DNA of 64,000 nt from CAWAMD01 sp963783045 (GCA_963783045.1 CAWAMD010000008.1:186001-250000), one strand, 5' to 3'; positions 37,192 to 46,640 are shown, counted from the stretch's first letter. Made by a program: numbers and translations. The notes: generated by a model not told the origin, from the sequence alone.

Positions 37192-38271
37192 CTAGACGAA
37201 GAACCCGTAGGGGCCCGGCGTCTCCCCCCGTTCGCGGCGTGGCAGGTAGTGATCGGTGAGCAGCCGCGCCGCCAGCTCGCCCCGCGACCCCACCCCTGCT
37301 TTCTCGTAGATCGACTTGAGGTGGTCGTTCACGGTGTGGAGAGACAGGTCCAACGCCGCTGCGATGCGTCTGCTGGTCTCGCCCCGTACGGCGGCGGTCG
37401 CCACCTCGCGCTCCCGCTCGGTGAGCCCGTAGCTGTGCATGATGGTGTCGGCGAGGCGGGCCGGACGCGGCCGCTCGACGACCACGGAGAACTCGCCGTC
37501 CCGGCCCTTGACCGGCATCCCGTGGAACGCAACGGGGCCCGCGTCCCCGACCACGACCGACGACACCGGACCGCCAGTGCGGACGGCGGCGACGACGCTC
37601 CGCAGCACCTGTCCCACCTGCTCGTCGCGCAACTCGTCGAGGTACCGCTCGGCCGCGGCGGTGGTCGTGACCACGTCGCCCTCCTCGGTCGTGTTGATGT
37701 GTCCCGGGGGGGCATCCATAGACGCGGACTCGACGGCGGCGCGAAGGAACACCTGGCGGTAGAGGTCGGCGAGGACCGGGGACAGCCGACGGGCGAGGTC
37801 GACGACGCGGGCATCGAACGCCGGTGGCTCGCGGCGGTAGCAGGTGACGACGCCCCACACGGCGTCCGCGCGGCGCAGGACGATCCGCAGCTCGTCGTGC
37901 ACGCCTGACGGGGCGAGCACCTCGTCGTAGCGCTGAACCACGCCGACCGGGTCCCCGACGTCCAGGCGGAGCGCCCCGACTGGCTGCTCGTCGCGCACGA
38001 GCGCGAAGTAGCTGTTGGGGTCACCAGAGCCCCATTCGAGCTCGAACAGCCGGACCTCACGAGCGGGGTCGAACCTCTCCCCACCCGGCGGCGGGACGTC
38101 CCATCGGGCGCGGCAGTCGGTCATCAACAGCGTGGCGGGATCGACCGCAGCCCAGATCGCCACGTCGAACCCGATGGCCCGCCGCAACTCGCGATCCGCG
38201 AGCGTCACGACGTCGTCAAGGCCCAGAGGGCGCCGCAGGAGGCGTGTCACCGCCTCGACCGTCCCGTCCAT
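37192..38271 (-). CDS. LuxR-family transcriptional regulator
   Basis: 359 residues from ATG 38271 (MDGTVEAVTRLLRRPLGL). The N-terminal ~290 residues look like a GAF-type sensory region (FDVAIWAAVDPATLLMTDCR, WGVVTCYRREPPAFDARVVD) without a receiver domain. The C-terminal LuxR helix-turn-helix is YGLTEREREVATAAVRGETS, RRIAAALDLSLHTVNDHLKS, IYEKAGVGSRGELAARLL. This arrangement is common in actinobacterial one-component regulators. It is divergent from the cupin gene 87 bp away, the likely regulated partner. The extended upstream frame lacks support. Confidence 0.85.
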   Translation of the reverse strand: MDGTVEAVTRLLRRPLGLDDVVTLADRELRRAIGFDVAIWAAVDPATLLMTDCRARWDVPPPGGERFDPAREVRLFELEWGSGDPNSYFALVRDEQPVGALRLDVGDPVGVVQRYDEVLAPSGVHDELRIVLRRADAVWGVVTCYRREPPAFDARVVDLARRLSPVLADLYRQVFLRAAVESASMDAPPGHINTTEEGDVVTTTAAAERYLDELRDEQVGQVLRSVVAAVRTGGPVSSVVVGDAGPVAFHGMPVKGRDGEFSVVVERPRPARLADTIMHSYGLTEREREVATAAVRGETSRRIAAALDLSLHTVNDHLKSIYEKAGVGSRGELAARLLTDHYLPRRERGETPGPYGFFV

Positions 38272-38358
38272 GTCGCCGCAGGCTACCCCCCAGGACTGGG
38301 GATGGCCAGCGACGGCGCTGTCGAGCACCGTGGCAGCGTCACCGAACGGAGAGGACCC

Positions 38359-38847
38359 ATGCAGACCACGAACGTCGACGCGTACCACCTCGGCCCTGAC
38401 GCCGCGCTCGAAGTGCTCGAAGGCATGGGGGTGCGGATGCGCTGGCTCGCTCGATCGGAGGAGACCTCGGGGAGGTTCAACCTGGCGGTGTACACCGCCC
38501 CGCCGCGGTTCCCCGGCCCGGGACTCCACGCTCACCCCGCGCACGACGAGATCTTCTACGTCCTCGACGGCGAACTGCGCATCCAGGTCGGCGACGAGCA
38601 GACCACCCTCCCGGCGGGCTCCTTCGCGTTCGGACCCCGCGGCACCCCCCACACCTTCGCGAACCACACGCACGAGCCGACGCGCTATCTCTTCGGGTTC
38701 GTCCCCGGCGGGATGGAGGAGATGTTCCGCGAGATGATGGCCTACATCAACGAGTCGTCACCCGCGATCGACCCTCAGAAGCTCGGCCGAATCAACGCAG
38801 AACACGGTGTCGAGCTGCTCGGGCCACCGATGCCGGTGCCGGAGTGA
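38359..38847 (+). CDS. Cupin-domain protein
   Basis: 162 residues behind GGAGAGGA. The double-stranded beta-helix motifs are HAHPAHDEIFYVLDGELRIQ (two His and a Glu as metal ligands) and PAGSFAFGPRGTPHTFAN (third His). Many such small cupins are quercetin-dioxygenase-like or sensory/isomerase proteins, and the substrate cannot be read from sequence. Divergently paired with the LuxR gene. Confidence 0.85.
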   Translation: MQTTNVDAYHLGPDAALEVLEGMGVRMRWLARSEETSGRFNLAVYTAPPRFPGPGLHAHPAHDEIFYVLDGELRIQVGDEQTTLPAGSFAFGPRGTPHTFANHTHEPTRYLFGFVPGGMEEMFREMMAYINESSPAIDPQKLGRINAEHGVELLGPPMPVPE

Positions 38848-39164
38848 CCGAGCCGTCCCAAGATGGGTCGCCGACCTTTCCGTCCGGGCCGGGTCACGCC
38901 GCGTTGGCGACCGGCGACCGACGAAGTAGCTCCTGCCGCGAGAGCGCTATGGGCGGATCAGTGCTCCCCGAACCCGAAGCACCTGGACCCGCCCGAAGCG
39001 GGGACTTCCCAGCGGGTGTGGGCGACCGTGAACGTCGCGGCGCGACGGTTGGGTCTGACCGACCGGGCGGGACGGTGGGCGACCTCCGCCGAAGCGGTTT
39101 CCCGCGCGTAGTCGTCCGCGCGCGACCGCGCGCGACGGTGGGTCAGCGGTTGTCCGCACCCGCT
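38848..39164. other. Unassigned spacer between cupin and group II intron
   Basis: 317 bp. A plus-strand frame (38863-39111) would give an 82-residue product with no recognisable motif and no convincing start. A strong self-complementary GCGCGCGACCGCGCGCG tract near 39118-39134 lies close to the intron 3' end. No gene called. Confidence 0.4.
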
Positions 39165-40113
39165 GTCGGGTAGCCGGGGCGCATTGCTGCGCCCCGGCCC
39201 CCACAGAACCGTGCGTGCCCGTCGCCGGGCACACGGCTCAAGCAAGCCCTGGTGGTTCGCAGGCGGTCAGAAGTGCTGGTCCTGCCTGCGATGCCGTGAA
39301 GATCCTGTGCCGCAGACGCCGTACGTCGTCCTCGACCGTCCGCCAATCGATCGACTGCCAGTCGAGGGCTTGGTCCTCTGGTCCGTTCACCACCACACCG
39401 TCCGCCCCGGAAGGCGGCGGTGCGGCGGCGTCCAACTTGTCCATCGGTTCCAGCGTCGTTGTCACGTTCGCTCCACAGGCTCACCTGACCCTGTCAGCAC
39501 CCTTTCGGGTCGAGCATCAGCCCGTATCCGGCCAGTTATCCGAGTCCCCGTCGGTGGATGCCGACGTGTGCGGGCCTTCGGTTTCCTGTCGCCTTTCGGC
39601 GTACCGGCGTTCGCTTCTGGGTCATCCTGTCCCGCTGAGGGCCGGATTGGGCCTTCCTTGCGGTCGGCTTACCGGCACGCCGACGGCGTGCCGGACCTCA
39701 ACGGGGTTTCCACGTTCCGCACACACGAGATGCGACCGGCGCGGACGCCCCCTTCACGCCGACAACAGCGGTGTTCCAACGGCCCAGGAACCGTCCCCGG
39801 GCGGCCGCTCGCCGCCTTCCAACGGCACGGTTGCTACCACCCCGCTACTGCTTCCATCCGGCGAGGCTCGGGGTAACGACGCATCAACAGGGGTTCACTT
39901 GCGTTCGTCCGTCCGGCCTTCCCCTCGCCTGTAGCCCCTGGGATGAACAGGGCCCCTTAGGCTTGAACCCTTCAGCTTCGCACCCCGCCGTTGCCAGCGA
40001 CGCACGTCCGGGCGGGGACAGGCCACGGAACACTGGCCCGGAACTACACACCCGACATCAAGTCGACCTCCATTCCTGTGTGTTCACTCGTGATGTGCGA
40101 CCTCGTGTCGCAC
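39165..40113 (-). mobile_element. Internally deleted group II intron (minus strand)
   Basis: Read on the minus strand, the element begins GTGCGACACGAGGTCGCAC at 40113 (GUGYG-type 5' end). It passes through about 650 bp of domain I-IV-like RNA sequence (for example GTGAACCCCTGTTGATGCG, GACAGGATGACCCAGAAG), a short reverse-transcriptase remnant and an intact 34-nt domain V at 39206-39239 (GAGCCGTG... with AGC triad ...GCACGGTTC). It ends with domain VI and CTACCCGAC at 39165. Both ends and domain V are preserved although most of the ORF is gone. Total ~950 nt. Confidence 0.75.
39238..39465 (-). pseudogene. Remnant of group II intron reverse transcriptase
   Basis: 75 codons starting MTTTLEPMDKLDAA, with VNGPEDQALDWQSIDWRTVE and DDVRRLRHRIFTASQAG, which is the conserved N-terminal region of LtrA-type proteins. 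All catalytic RT blocks are missing. After about 60 residues the frame jumps to ACEPPGLA and a stop that overlaps the first base of domain V, indicating an internal deletion of more than 1 kb. Confidence 0.7.
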
Positions 40114-40516
40114 CGGAAGTCCCCGCTACCGGCGGGCCCGGGCCTCGAAGCGCCGCCCACAACGCGCAGGCCGACGGGCTGACCGCATCGACCCGTATCG
40201 AGCCCTGTCTATGTAAAGCCCGGGTTTCGAGGCCGGCGCGGGCGCAGCGGGGCGTGGCCCGCTGCCAGGTGACGACGGACTCGTTGGGGCGTACGGTGGG
40301 CTGGTCCGGGGAAGTGACTGGAAGAGATTCCCCGGGGTCCAGCAGCCTGTATCGCGCGAACCGAGCGCGACGCTGTAACGGCGCGGACCGGCCGGTCACC
40401 GGCGAGCTGCCTGGATCGCGTTCTTGCGATCGGCCGGCGCGCCTATGGTGCGCTTCTTGCCCGGCCACGACAGGGGTCATCATGTTCCGCTCCGCGGCAG
40501 CGTGTGGGAGGACCCA
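40114..40516. other. Unassigned spacer upstream of hydrolase
   Basis: 403 bp. Contains the 5' exon flank of the minus-strand intron and short GC palindromes. The frames crossing it show no recognisable protein. Probably decayed sequence plus the hydrolase promoter. Confidence 0.4.
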
Positions 40517-41443
40517 TTGAGTCCCGAGGTCTCTGGACACGGGGACGTTGACGTTGCGCAGTGCCGGCCGTGGCGGGAGCTCGAGGTCGACGGTGGCCAC
40601 GGTCGCGTGATCGGCGTTGCGGAGTTCGGTGCCGAGGATGGTGCTGCCGTGATGTGGTGCCACGGGGGGCCGGGCAGCCGCCTCGAACCAGGACACGCCA
40701 GCGTGGAGGCCCGACGCGCCGGTCTACGTCTGGTCGGCGTGGATCGGCCGGGGTACGGGCGTTCGACGCCGATGCCTGGACGTTGCATCGCCGACGGTGT
40801 CGATGACCTGCTGCGGGTCGCCGACGCGCTCCAGCTCGATCGCGTGTTCACGGTGGGCGTCTCGACTGGCGGAGCGCATGCACTGGGGCTGGCCGCTCGC
40901 TCCCCCGAGCGGGTGGCGGGGGTCGTGGCCTGTTGCGCCGTCACGGACGCGGCGTACGCAGCGGGGCGGGAACGTCTCAGCGAGAGTCACGTGGCCGCGG
41001 TCTGGGATGCCGCCGACCGTGACGCCGCGCTGCGGGCGGCGGAGGCGGCCTACGGACCCCACGGCGAGGGGCTGCTCGGTGGGGCGATGCAGGAGGTGCT
41101 CTCGGCGCGGGATGCGGAGCTGTTCCGTGACGCCGTCTGGGTCGGCTGGGAGATGGAGCAGTGGCCGCAGATGTTCGCCCACGGCGTCGTCGGCTACACC
41201 GACGACCGTCGAGCCGACGGTCGGGGCTGGGAGGAGATCGACCTCGCGGCGATCCGGTGTCCTGTGACGGTCCTGCACGGTCGCCAGGACATGCTCGTCG
41301 ATCCGATCCACGCCGAGCACACGGCCAGAGTCGTGCCCGGTGCGACCCTCGAGCTGCTAGACGGTCACGGTCACTTCAGCATCCACACGCAGATCGTCCC
41401 GGCGCTGGTCCGGCTGGCCGCGCGGCCCCCTTGCCCATCGTGA
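40517..41443 (+). CDS. Alpha/beta hydrolase
   Basis: 308 residues from TTG 40517, chosen because GGGAGG lies 5 bases upstream. Longer frames start inside a region without a ribosome site. The oxyanion motif is CHGGPGSRLEPG, the nucleophile elbow GVSTGG (Ser116), the acid in HGRQDMLVDP and the histidine in DGHGHFS. The HGGPGS motif places it near proline iminopeptidase/haloperoxidase-like hydrolases. Substrate unknown. It is a single gene flanked by mobile-element debris. Confidence 0.83.
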   Translation: MSPEVSGHGDVDVAQCRPWRELEVDGGHGRVIGVAEFGAEDGAAVMWCHGGPGSRLEPGHASVEARRAGLRLVGVDRPGYGRSTPMPGRCIADGVDDLLRVADALQLDRVFTVGVSTGGAHALGLAARSPERVAGVVACCAVTDAAYAAGRERLSESHVAAVWDAADRDAALRAAEAAYGPHGEGLLGGAMQEVLSARDAELFRDAVWVGWEMEQWPQMFAHGVVGYTDDRRADGRGWEEIDLAAIRCPVTVLHGRQDMLVDPIHAEHTARVVPGATLELLDGHGHFSIHTQIVPALVRLAARPPCPS

Positions 41444-41471
41444 CGCGCGGTGGAGTCGATGACGCTAGGAG

Positions 41472-41537
41472 GGCCCGCGCCCGGTAGTAGCGAGCCTGCT
41501 CCGCCAGGAGGCGGTCCAACTCACGCTGATCCACCAC
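41472..41537 (-). pseudogene. 5' remnant of a SAM-dependent methyltransferase gene
   Basis: The minus-strand frame from GTG 41537 reads VVDQRELDRLLAEQARYYRA then RA, which resembles the usual N terminus of small class I methyltransferases (LDRLLAEQxxYYRARAxEYD). The similarity stops abruptly and the frame continues into the tail of the hydrolase gene. Very short, so tentative. Confidence 0.3.
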
Positions 41538-41671
41538 CCCTGCTGCCTGACCACGGCGCCATCAGCCGGTGGCCCTTATGGATGCTCACCCGCCGCGCAT
41601 GGGTGCCACAAGGTTCGCGCAACCACTGCGGAACGCGGTACTGCGGGCGAACTATCGATCTCGTCAGGATG

Positions 41672-43640
41672 GTGTGCCGCGGGCGAAAGACCGACGTAGT
41701 CGGTCTTTCGTCGCTCTGTACGCCCGGCATGGGCGATCGTTTCCGAGGTGGAAGTCCTCGGGGTTGGGAGGTGATGCCCGACCGAGCTGATGGCAACTGC
41801 GGCATCGTGAGGTGTCGTGGGAAGGAAGCCGGAGGCGAGACCTTGGACCTGACGAACAGGAATCGCATAGGAGGCACGTCGACCTGGGTGAGCCAGCAAA
41901 GGATGGTGAGCCCGTCATCGCCTACGGGTGCGGCGTGTAGATGCGGCAGGGGTCAAGGGACAGCGGTCGTTCTTATCCGGGGAGGCCTGTCGGGGTGTCG
42001 GCGCGGAAGCGGCGACGACCATCGCGGGGACGTGGTGGTGCGTCCGGCAGGAGTCAGCAGAGGCCGTAGTACCAGCGGGGGTCTCGACACCTACGCGTCA
42101 GGAGGGACGCGGGCTGGGAAGGGCCGAACGTCATGCCGAGAGGATGAGTGTGGTGGCTGGTGGCGGTCGCGTTGAGCGCAGCCAACCCGCGTCAGCGGGT
42201 CATCTGCAGGAGCAGACGGTGAGACCGTCGGTGCCTGTGGGTGGGCGTAGCGGCCGTCCGGCGCCGTCCGAGTCGTCATCTCAGCCGCAAGGCCGGGTCG
42301 ATGGCCTGTGGGAGCAGGTGCTCTCGAGGGCCAACCTGACCCGGGCGTTACGACGCGTCGAGCGCAACGGCGGCGCGCCCGGTGTCGATGGAGTCACCAC
42401 GGAACAGTTCCGGGGGTGGCTCAACGACCACTGGGGGCAGGTCCGAGAGGCGCTGGACGCGGGGACATACAGGCCGTCACCCGTCCGGCGGGTCGAGATC
42501 CCCAAGCCCGATGGTGGTGTGCGGCTGTTGGGTGTCCCCACGGTGCTGGACCGGCTGGTCCAGCAGGCCATCGCGCAGGTGTTGGAGCCGATCTTCGATC
42601 CGGGGTTCTCGCAGCACAGCTACGGGTTCCGTCCGGGTCGGAGCGCCCATCAGGCCGTCGAAGCCGCTCGTGGCTTTCTCGAGGACGGCTACCGGTGGGT
42701 GGTCGACGTTGATCTGGAGCAGTTCTTCGACCGGGTCAACCACGACAAGCTCATGCACCGCGTCGCACGTCGGGTGGCCGACAAGCGGCTGCTCCGGCTC
42801 ATCCGGGCCTATATCGAGGCCGGAGTCATGGTCGACGGCGTCCGACAGCCCACGGCACAGGGCACCCCGCAGGGGTCGCCGCTGTCGCCGTTGCTGTCGA
42901 ACATCATGCTCGACGACCTTGACCGTGAGCTGGAGGGCCGTGGCCACCGGTTCGTGCGCTACGCCGACGACGTCCGCGTCTTCGTGCGCAGCGAGCGGGC
43001 CGCCCACCGTGTCCTCGACGGTGTCACCGACATCGTGGAGGGCCGGTTGAAGTTGAAGGTCAACCGCGACAAGTCCAGCATCGCCACCATCTCGATGGCG
43101 GGGCTGCTGGGGTTTGGGTTCTACGTCGCCGCGGGCGGCAAGGTCAGGCTCCGGGTCGCACCCAAGGCGTGGAAACGCCTGAAGATGCGGCTCAAGCAGC
43201 TGACCCGCCGCAACTGGGGGATCTCGATGGCCTCCCGGATCGCACGGCTGAACCAGTTCATCGCGGGATGGTGCGCCTACTTCGGGATCGCAGACGGACG
43301 CAAACGGTTCGAAGCGATCGACGAGTGGCTACGCCGACGGTTGCGCGCCGTGCGCTGGACGCAGTGGAAACGGGTCCGTACCCGCATCCGCGAACTCCTC
43401 GCGCTGGGCCTGCCGTTCGACCGCGCCTTCGCCATCGGCGCCACGAGCCGCGGCACTTGGCTGATCGCCGGGACCGCGCTCAACAGCGCCCTGCCCAACC
43501 GCTACTGGCACGACGAGCTCGGCCTGCAAGGACTCGCCCACCACTGGCACCGTCGTCGAGGTGCCTGACGAACCGCCGTATGCGGACCCGCACGTACGGT
43601 GGTGTGGGAGGGGCCGGGGAGAGCCCGGCCCCTACCCGAT
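41672..43640 (+). mobile_element. Full-length bacterial class C group II intron
   Basis: Proposed 5' end GTGTGCCGCGGGCG at 41672 and 3' end CCTACCCGAT at 43640, about 1.97 kb. Domain I features include TACGCCCGGCATGGGCGATC. The reverse-transcriptase gene fills domain IV. Domain V (about 43570-43605) is ACCGCCGTATGCGG / CGCACGTACGGTGGT with a CGC catalytic triad, the known mark of class IIC introns. Domain VI is the GGGGCCGGGG / CCCCGGCCCC-type stem just before the 3' end. Exact ends are inferred from consensus. Confidence 0.75.
42144..43568 (+). CDS. ltrA: Group II intron-encoded reverse transcriptase/maturase
   Basis: 474 residues from ATG 42144. The frame is open further upstream to 41928 and the exact start is uncertain. 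RT blocks: RVERNGGAPGVDGVTTEQF, VRRVEIPKPDGGVRLLGVPT, SYGFRPGRSAHQAVEAARGF, VVDVDLEQFFDRVNHDKLM, GTPQGSPLSPLLSNIMLDDL and the catalytic FVRYADDVRVFV near residue 272. The X/maturase domain follows (LNQFIAGWCAYFGIADGRKR). There is no HNH endonuclease domain, as expected for class C introns. It splices the host intron and copies it for retrohoming. Confidence 0.93.
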   Translation: MSVVAGGGRVERSQPASAGHLQEQTVRPSVPVGGRSGRPAPSESSSQPQGRVDGLWEQVLSRANLTRALRRVERNGGAPGVDGVTTEQFRGWLNDHWGQVREALDAGTYRPSPVRRVEIPKPDGGVRLLGVPTVLDRLVQQAIAQVLEPIFDPGFSQHSYGFRPGRSAHQAVEAARGFLEDGYRWVVDVDLEQFFDRVNHDKLMHRVARRVADKRLLRLIRAYIEAGVMVDGVRQPTAQGTPQGSPLSPLLSNIMLDDLDRELEGRGHRFVRYADDVRVFVRSERAAHRVLDGVTDIVEGRLKLKVNRDKSSIATISMAGLLGFGFYVAAGGKVRLRVAPKAWKRLKMRLKQLTRRNWGISMASRIARLNQFIAGWCAYFGIADGRKRFEAIDEWLRRRLRAVRWTQWKRVRTRIRELLALGLPFDRAFAIGATSRGTWLIAGTALNSALPNRYWHDELGLQGLAHHWHRRRGA

Positions 43641-43768
43641 TTTGCATGTTCGTCGTGATGGGCAGAGCCGGGTGCTCGTCAGTGGTCGGCGCTCGGCGCG
43701 GCATCCTGCATGTCGTTGAGGGGTAGTTGAACCGGCCGTTTCGATGTTTCGGCTGTGAGGGACTGTGC

Positions 43769-43936
43769 ATGGGAAGACCTGTGGTGGTCGGGCTTTACGT
43801 GGCAGTCCTGGTCGCCGTGGTGGTCGGTGTCGATGTCCTCGTCTTCCGAAACCACTTCTGGGAACGGCTGGCGGCCAACATCGGCATCGTTCTCGTGTTC
43901 CTCGCCTTCTACTTCAGGTTCCTGCGGCATAGATAG
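43769..43936 (+). CDS. Small two-helix membrane protein
   Basis: 55 residues from ATG 43769 (MGRPVVVGLYVAVLVAVVVG then VDVLVFRNHFWERLAANIGI and VLVFLAFYFRFLRHR). Two hydrophobic helices flank the polar RNHFWERL hinge, leaving both ends inside. Compact proteins of this design with an FWERL-type linker recur in actinobacteria and are unnamed. It begins 128 bp after the intron, so the intron could sit in its upstream region. Confidence 0.6.
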   Translation: MGRPVVVGLYVAVLVAVVVGVDVLVFRNHFWERLAANIGIVLVFLAFYFRFLRHR

Positions 43937-43940
43937 TGGC

Positions 43941-44144
43941 GTTCGCCGTGCCGACTGCCTCATGCAGGTGCGGCCGAACGCTCGTGCAGGCTTCGATCCT
44001 GCCGTGGCAGCGCGTTGGTGACGTGTGCGCCGACGCGCCGCGGTGCTCGGTTCGCGTGAAAGGCGGACAGGGTAAACGCGGGCCCACACGTGGGCCTTGA
44101 GCATCGTCGTCGTCCCGTGTCAGCGGATGCTGGTGGACGTGGGG
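43941..44144. other. Spacer between converging genes
   Basis: About 200 bp between the small membrane protein and the MFS gene. No gene or clear terminator recognised. Confidence 0.35.
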
Positions 44145-45374
44145 TCACTCGGGTTGGTTGCCGCTGGTGGGTCGTGCCGATAGGTGGTGGGCGCGGATGG
44201 CGGCGGGCAGCAGCGCGAGGGCGAGGGCTTCGATGGCGACGACGAGCACGATGAGCGCGGTGACGTTGCGGTCGTAGAGGAACCCGATGGCGGTGTCGCC
44301 AGCGAGTGACGCAGCGCCGTAGGCCGCGGTGAAGATGCCGTAGGCAGTGGCCCGGCGGGCGGCGGGGGCGAGGTCGGCGACGGCGGCACGCAGGACGCTC
44401 TCGTGCAGACCCATGGCCGCACCCCATGTGGCCGCACCGACCCAGACCCACACCGTCGAGCGGGAGAACGCGGCTGCGGGAACGGCGGCGGCCAGCAGCG
44501 GCAGCACGACCAGGGTGGACAGTCCACGGCGGTCGTAGATCCGTCCGGCGGCCAGTGCGACCACGGCGTCGACGGCCATGGCCAGCGCGTACAGCAACGG
44601 CACCTGTCCGGCGGCGAGCAGCCCGCCGGTCTCGGCGTGGAAGGAGGCCAGGGCGAACGGGACCAGACCGGTGACGGCCAGAGCGGTGAAGGCGAGGTAG
44701 CGCCAGAACGTCCCGCCCAGCTGCCGCGGCGTACCGGAGCTCCTCCCACCGGCCGTGACGTGTTCGCTGGTCTGGTAGGCGAGCGGGTCCGGGACGGCAC
44801 GGCGGAGCCAGCTCAGCACGCCGAGACTCAGGACCGCCGGAACGGCGAGCACCGCGAAGCCGGCGTGGAACCCGCCGGTGTGTGCGACCGCCACGGCGAC
44901 CAGCAGCGGACCGAGCACGGCACCGGTCTGGTCGAGCGCCTCGTGGACGGCGAACGCCCAACCGGTTCCGATCTGCTGGCCGGCTCCGGCGAGCATGGTG
45001 TCCCGGGCCGGGGTGCGCACGGCCTTGCCGAGCCGCTCGGTCAGGTAGAGGCCGACCGCGACTCCCAGGTGGCCGGTGGCGGCCAGCAGCGGCACCGACA
45101 CGAGGGTGAGGGTGTAGCCGGCGATCGTGAACGCCCAGAAGCGGCGGGTGCGGTCGGCCGCCGGTCCGGCTGCCAGTCGGAAGACGAGTGCGGTTGCCTC
45201 ACCCGCGCCCGCGACGAGACCCACCGTGGTGCCCGACGCCCCGAGCGTGCCGAGGTACGGACCGATGATGCTGCGTCCGCCCTCGTACACGAAGTCGGCC
45301 AGCAGACTGACCACACCGAAGACGAGCACGAACCGCAGCGGAGCCAGCGGCACACCGCGACCCGACCGTGTCAC
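44145..45374 (-). CDS. Major facilitator superfamily transporter
   Basis: 409 residues from GTG 45374. About 11-12 hydrophobic segments. The first loop carries the MFS signature-like GPAADRTRRF after helix 2, and GRIYDRRG marks the equivalent position in the second half. Conserved TERLGKAVRTPARDTMLAGA after helix 4 is typical of a group of uncharacterised MFS permeases. Probably an inner-membrane drug or solute exporter, with no substrate indicated. Confidence 0.88.
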   Translation of the reverse strand: MTRSGRGVPLAPLRFVLVFGVVSLLADFVYEGGRSIIGPYLGTLGASGTTVGLVAGAGEATALVFRLAAGPAADRTRRFWAFTIAGYTLTLVSVPLLAATGHLGVAVGLYLTERLGKAVRTPARDTMLAGAGQQIGTGWAFAVHEALDQTGAVLGPLLVAVAVAHTGGFHAGFAVLAVPAVLSLGVLSWLRRAVPDPLAYQTSEHVTAGGRSSGTPRQLGGTFWRYLAFTALAVTGLVPFALASFHAETGGLLAAGQVPLLYALAMAVDAVVALAAGRIYDRRGLSTLVVLPLLAAAVPAAAFSRSTVWVWVGAATWGAAMGLHESVLRAAVADLAPAARRATAYGIFTAAYGAASLAGDTAIGFLYDRNVTALIVLVVAIEALALALLPAAIRAHHLSARPTSGNQPE

Positions 45375-45519
45375 GTGACACCGCCGTCATCAGGCTGGCC
45401 CGGATGCCGGACACGGACGGTTGGGTTCACGGGGTGCCTGCAGGTCGCCGCGGGAGGCTCGCGATCATACGGAAGCCGCCTCCCGGGATCGCGAGGGGTG
45501 CCGCTTCGGCGAAGGTGGC

Positions 45520-46521
45520 TTATGGGCTGGTCCTGGTGAGGGCGGGGATCGTGGCAGTGGCCGGGTCGGCGGCGTGGCCGAGGGCTGGTAGGCCAAAGGC
45601 CTGTTCGATGGATCCCAACAGGGAGTAGTGGGTGTAGGGGGTGTCATCGTGCTGTGGACCCTGGATCCGGGGTCCGGCGACGATGGTCGCGATGTGCCCG
45701 CCGGCCGCGAGTCCGCCGCAGCAGCCCTGGTTGTCGGTGCCCTCGTCGAAGGTGACCACGATCCGTAGGTCGGCCTGCCACGCGGGCGAACTGCGGATGC
45801 GCGCGTACAGTTCGCGCAGCCAGCTGTCCGCGGCGGCGATGGAGCCGTCGTGCATGTCATGCTCGACGTTGGGGACGACCAGCGAGAAGCGGGGCAGGAC
45901 GTTGTCGGCCGCATCCTGAGCGAGCTGGTCCATGGGGACGACGTTCGCGCAACGGCCGGGGTCGGTGCGCACGTCGTCGAAGTAGAGAAAGGGGTCGTGG
46001 CGGATGACGTAGCTTCCGGCGCGGGCATCGGTGGCACACGGGGCGGGGAGGTCCTCCATGTAGCCCTTCCAGGACAGGCCGGCATGGTCGAGCTGGTCGA
46101 CGAGGTTGCGAGCGTCGATGGTGCAATCGGTGCAGTCGGTCGTGATCCCGAACGTGTCACCGCCAAGCAGCGACAGGTAGTTGGGCAGCGAGGGGTGGGC
46201 GACCCCGTAGGACGAGGTCAGCAGCACCCCCTGGTCGGCCAGCTGCCCGATGAACGGGGCGGCACCGGAACCGATGATCTGGCCGAGGTCCTTGTTCTCC
46301 TCCACGATCACGAGGATGCGGGCGCCGTTGTCCCTCGTGACCGGCGGGGCAGAGGCCACGGGGCCTGGCGCGGTGGCGGATGTCGGTGGTGTGTGTCGCA
46401 CGGTCGGTGTTCTGCCGCTGGACGCGGCCCCGGCGAAGGGCTGATCGGCCCCCCGGCGCGGACTGCTGACACATCCGGCCAGGACGAGCATGACGAGTGT
46501 CGCCGGAACCGGCCGTCGCAT
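45520..46521 (-). CDS. Lipoprotein phosphoesterase (AcpA/phospholipase C-like family)
   Basis: 333 residues from ATG 46521 with a lipoprotein signal ending LVMLVLAGC. After a Pro/Thr-rich linker the catalytic region starts ILVIVEENKDLGQIIG, followed by YGVAHPSLPNYLSLLGGDTF (Ser/metal region), LVVPNVEHDMHDGS and IVVTFDEGTDNQGCCGG, matching the acid phosphatase/phospholipase C superfamily related to alkaline phosphatases. It is exported and membrane-anchored, and is likely a phosphomonoesterase supplying phosphate or processing surface polymers. Confidence 0.85.
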   Translation of the reverse strand: MRRPVPATLVMLVLAGCVSSPRRGADQPFAGAASSGRTPTVRHTPPTSATAPGPVASAPPVTRDNGARILVIVEENKDLGQIIGSGAAPFIGQLADQGVLLTSSYGVAHPSLPNYLSLLGGDTFGITTDCTDCTIDARNLVDQLDHAGLSWKGYMEDLPAPCATDARAGSYVIRHDPFLYFDDVRTDPGRCANVVPMDQLAQDAADNVLPRFSLVVPNVEHDMHDGSIAAADSWLRELYARIRSSPAWQADLRIVVTFDEGTDNQGCCGGLAAGGHIATIVAGPRIQGPQHDDTPYTHYSLLGSIEQAFGLPALGHAADPATATIPALTRTSP

Positions 46522-46640
46522 CAGCCATCTCCGTCCAGTCGATACGGGGCGGCCGCCAGCAAGCCGTGAGCCCACGCACAGCGGCCCGACCCGCCGCCGA
46601 GAAGCCGGCCTGCGTGCGTACCTACCTGCTCCGTTCGTAC

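Noticed and set aside
39184..39934. Two overlapping plus-strand frames of about 230 residues
   Set aside because: They lie antisense to the group II intron RNA. The region is better explained by ribozyme domains.
43169..43726. A plus-strand 185-codon frame overlapping the intron RT 3' end
   Set aside because: It is an alternative reading of the RT gene and domain V/VI, with no family match.
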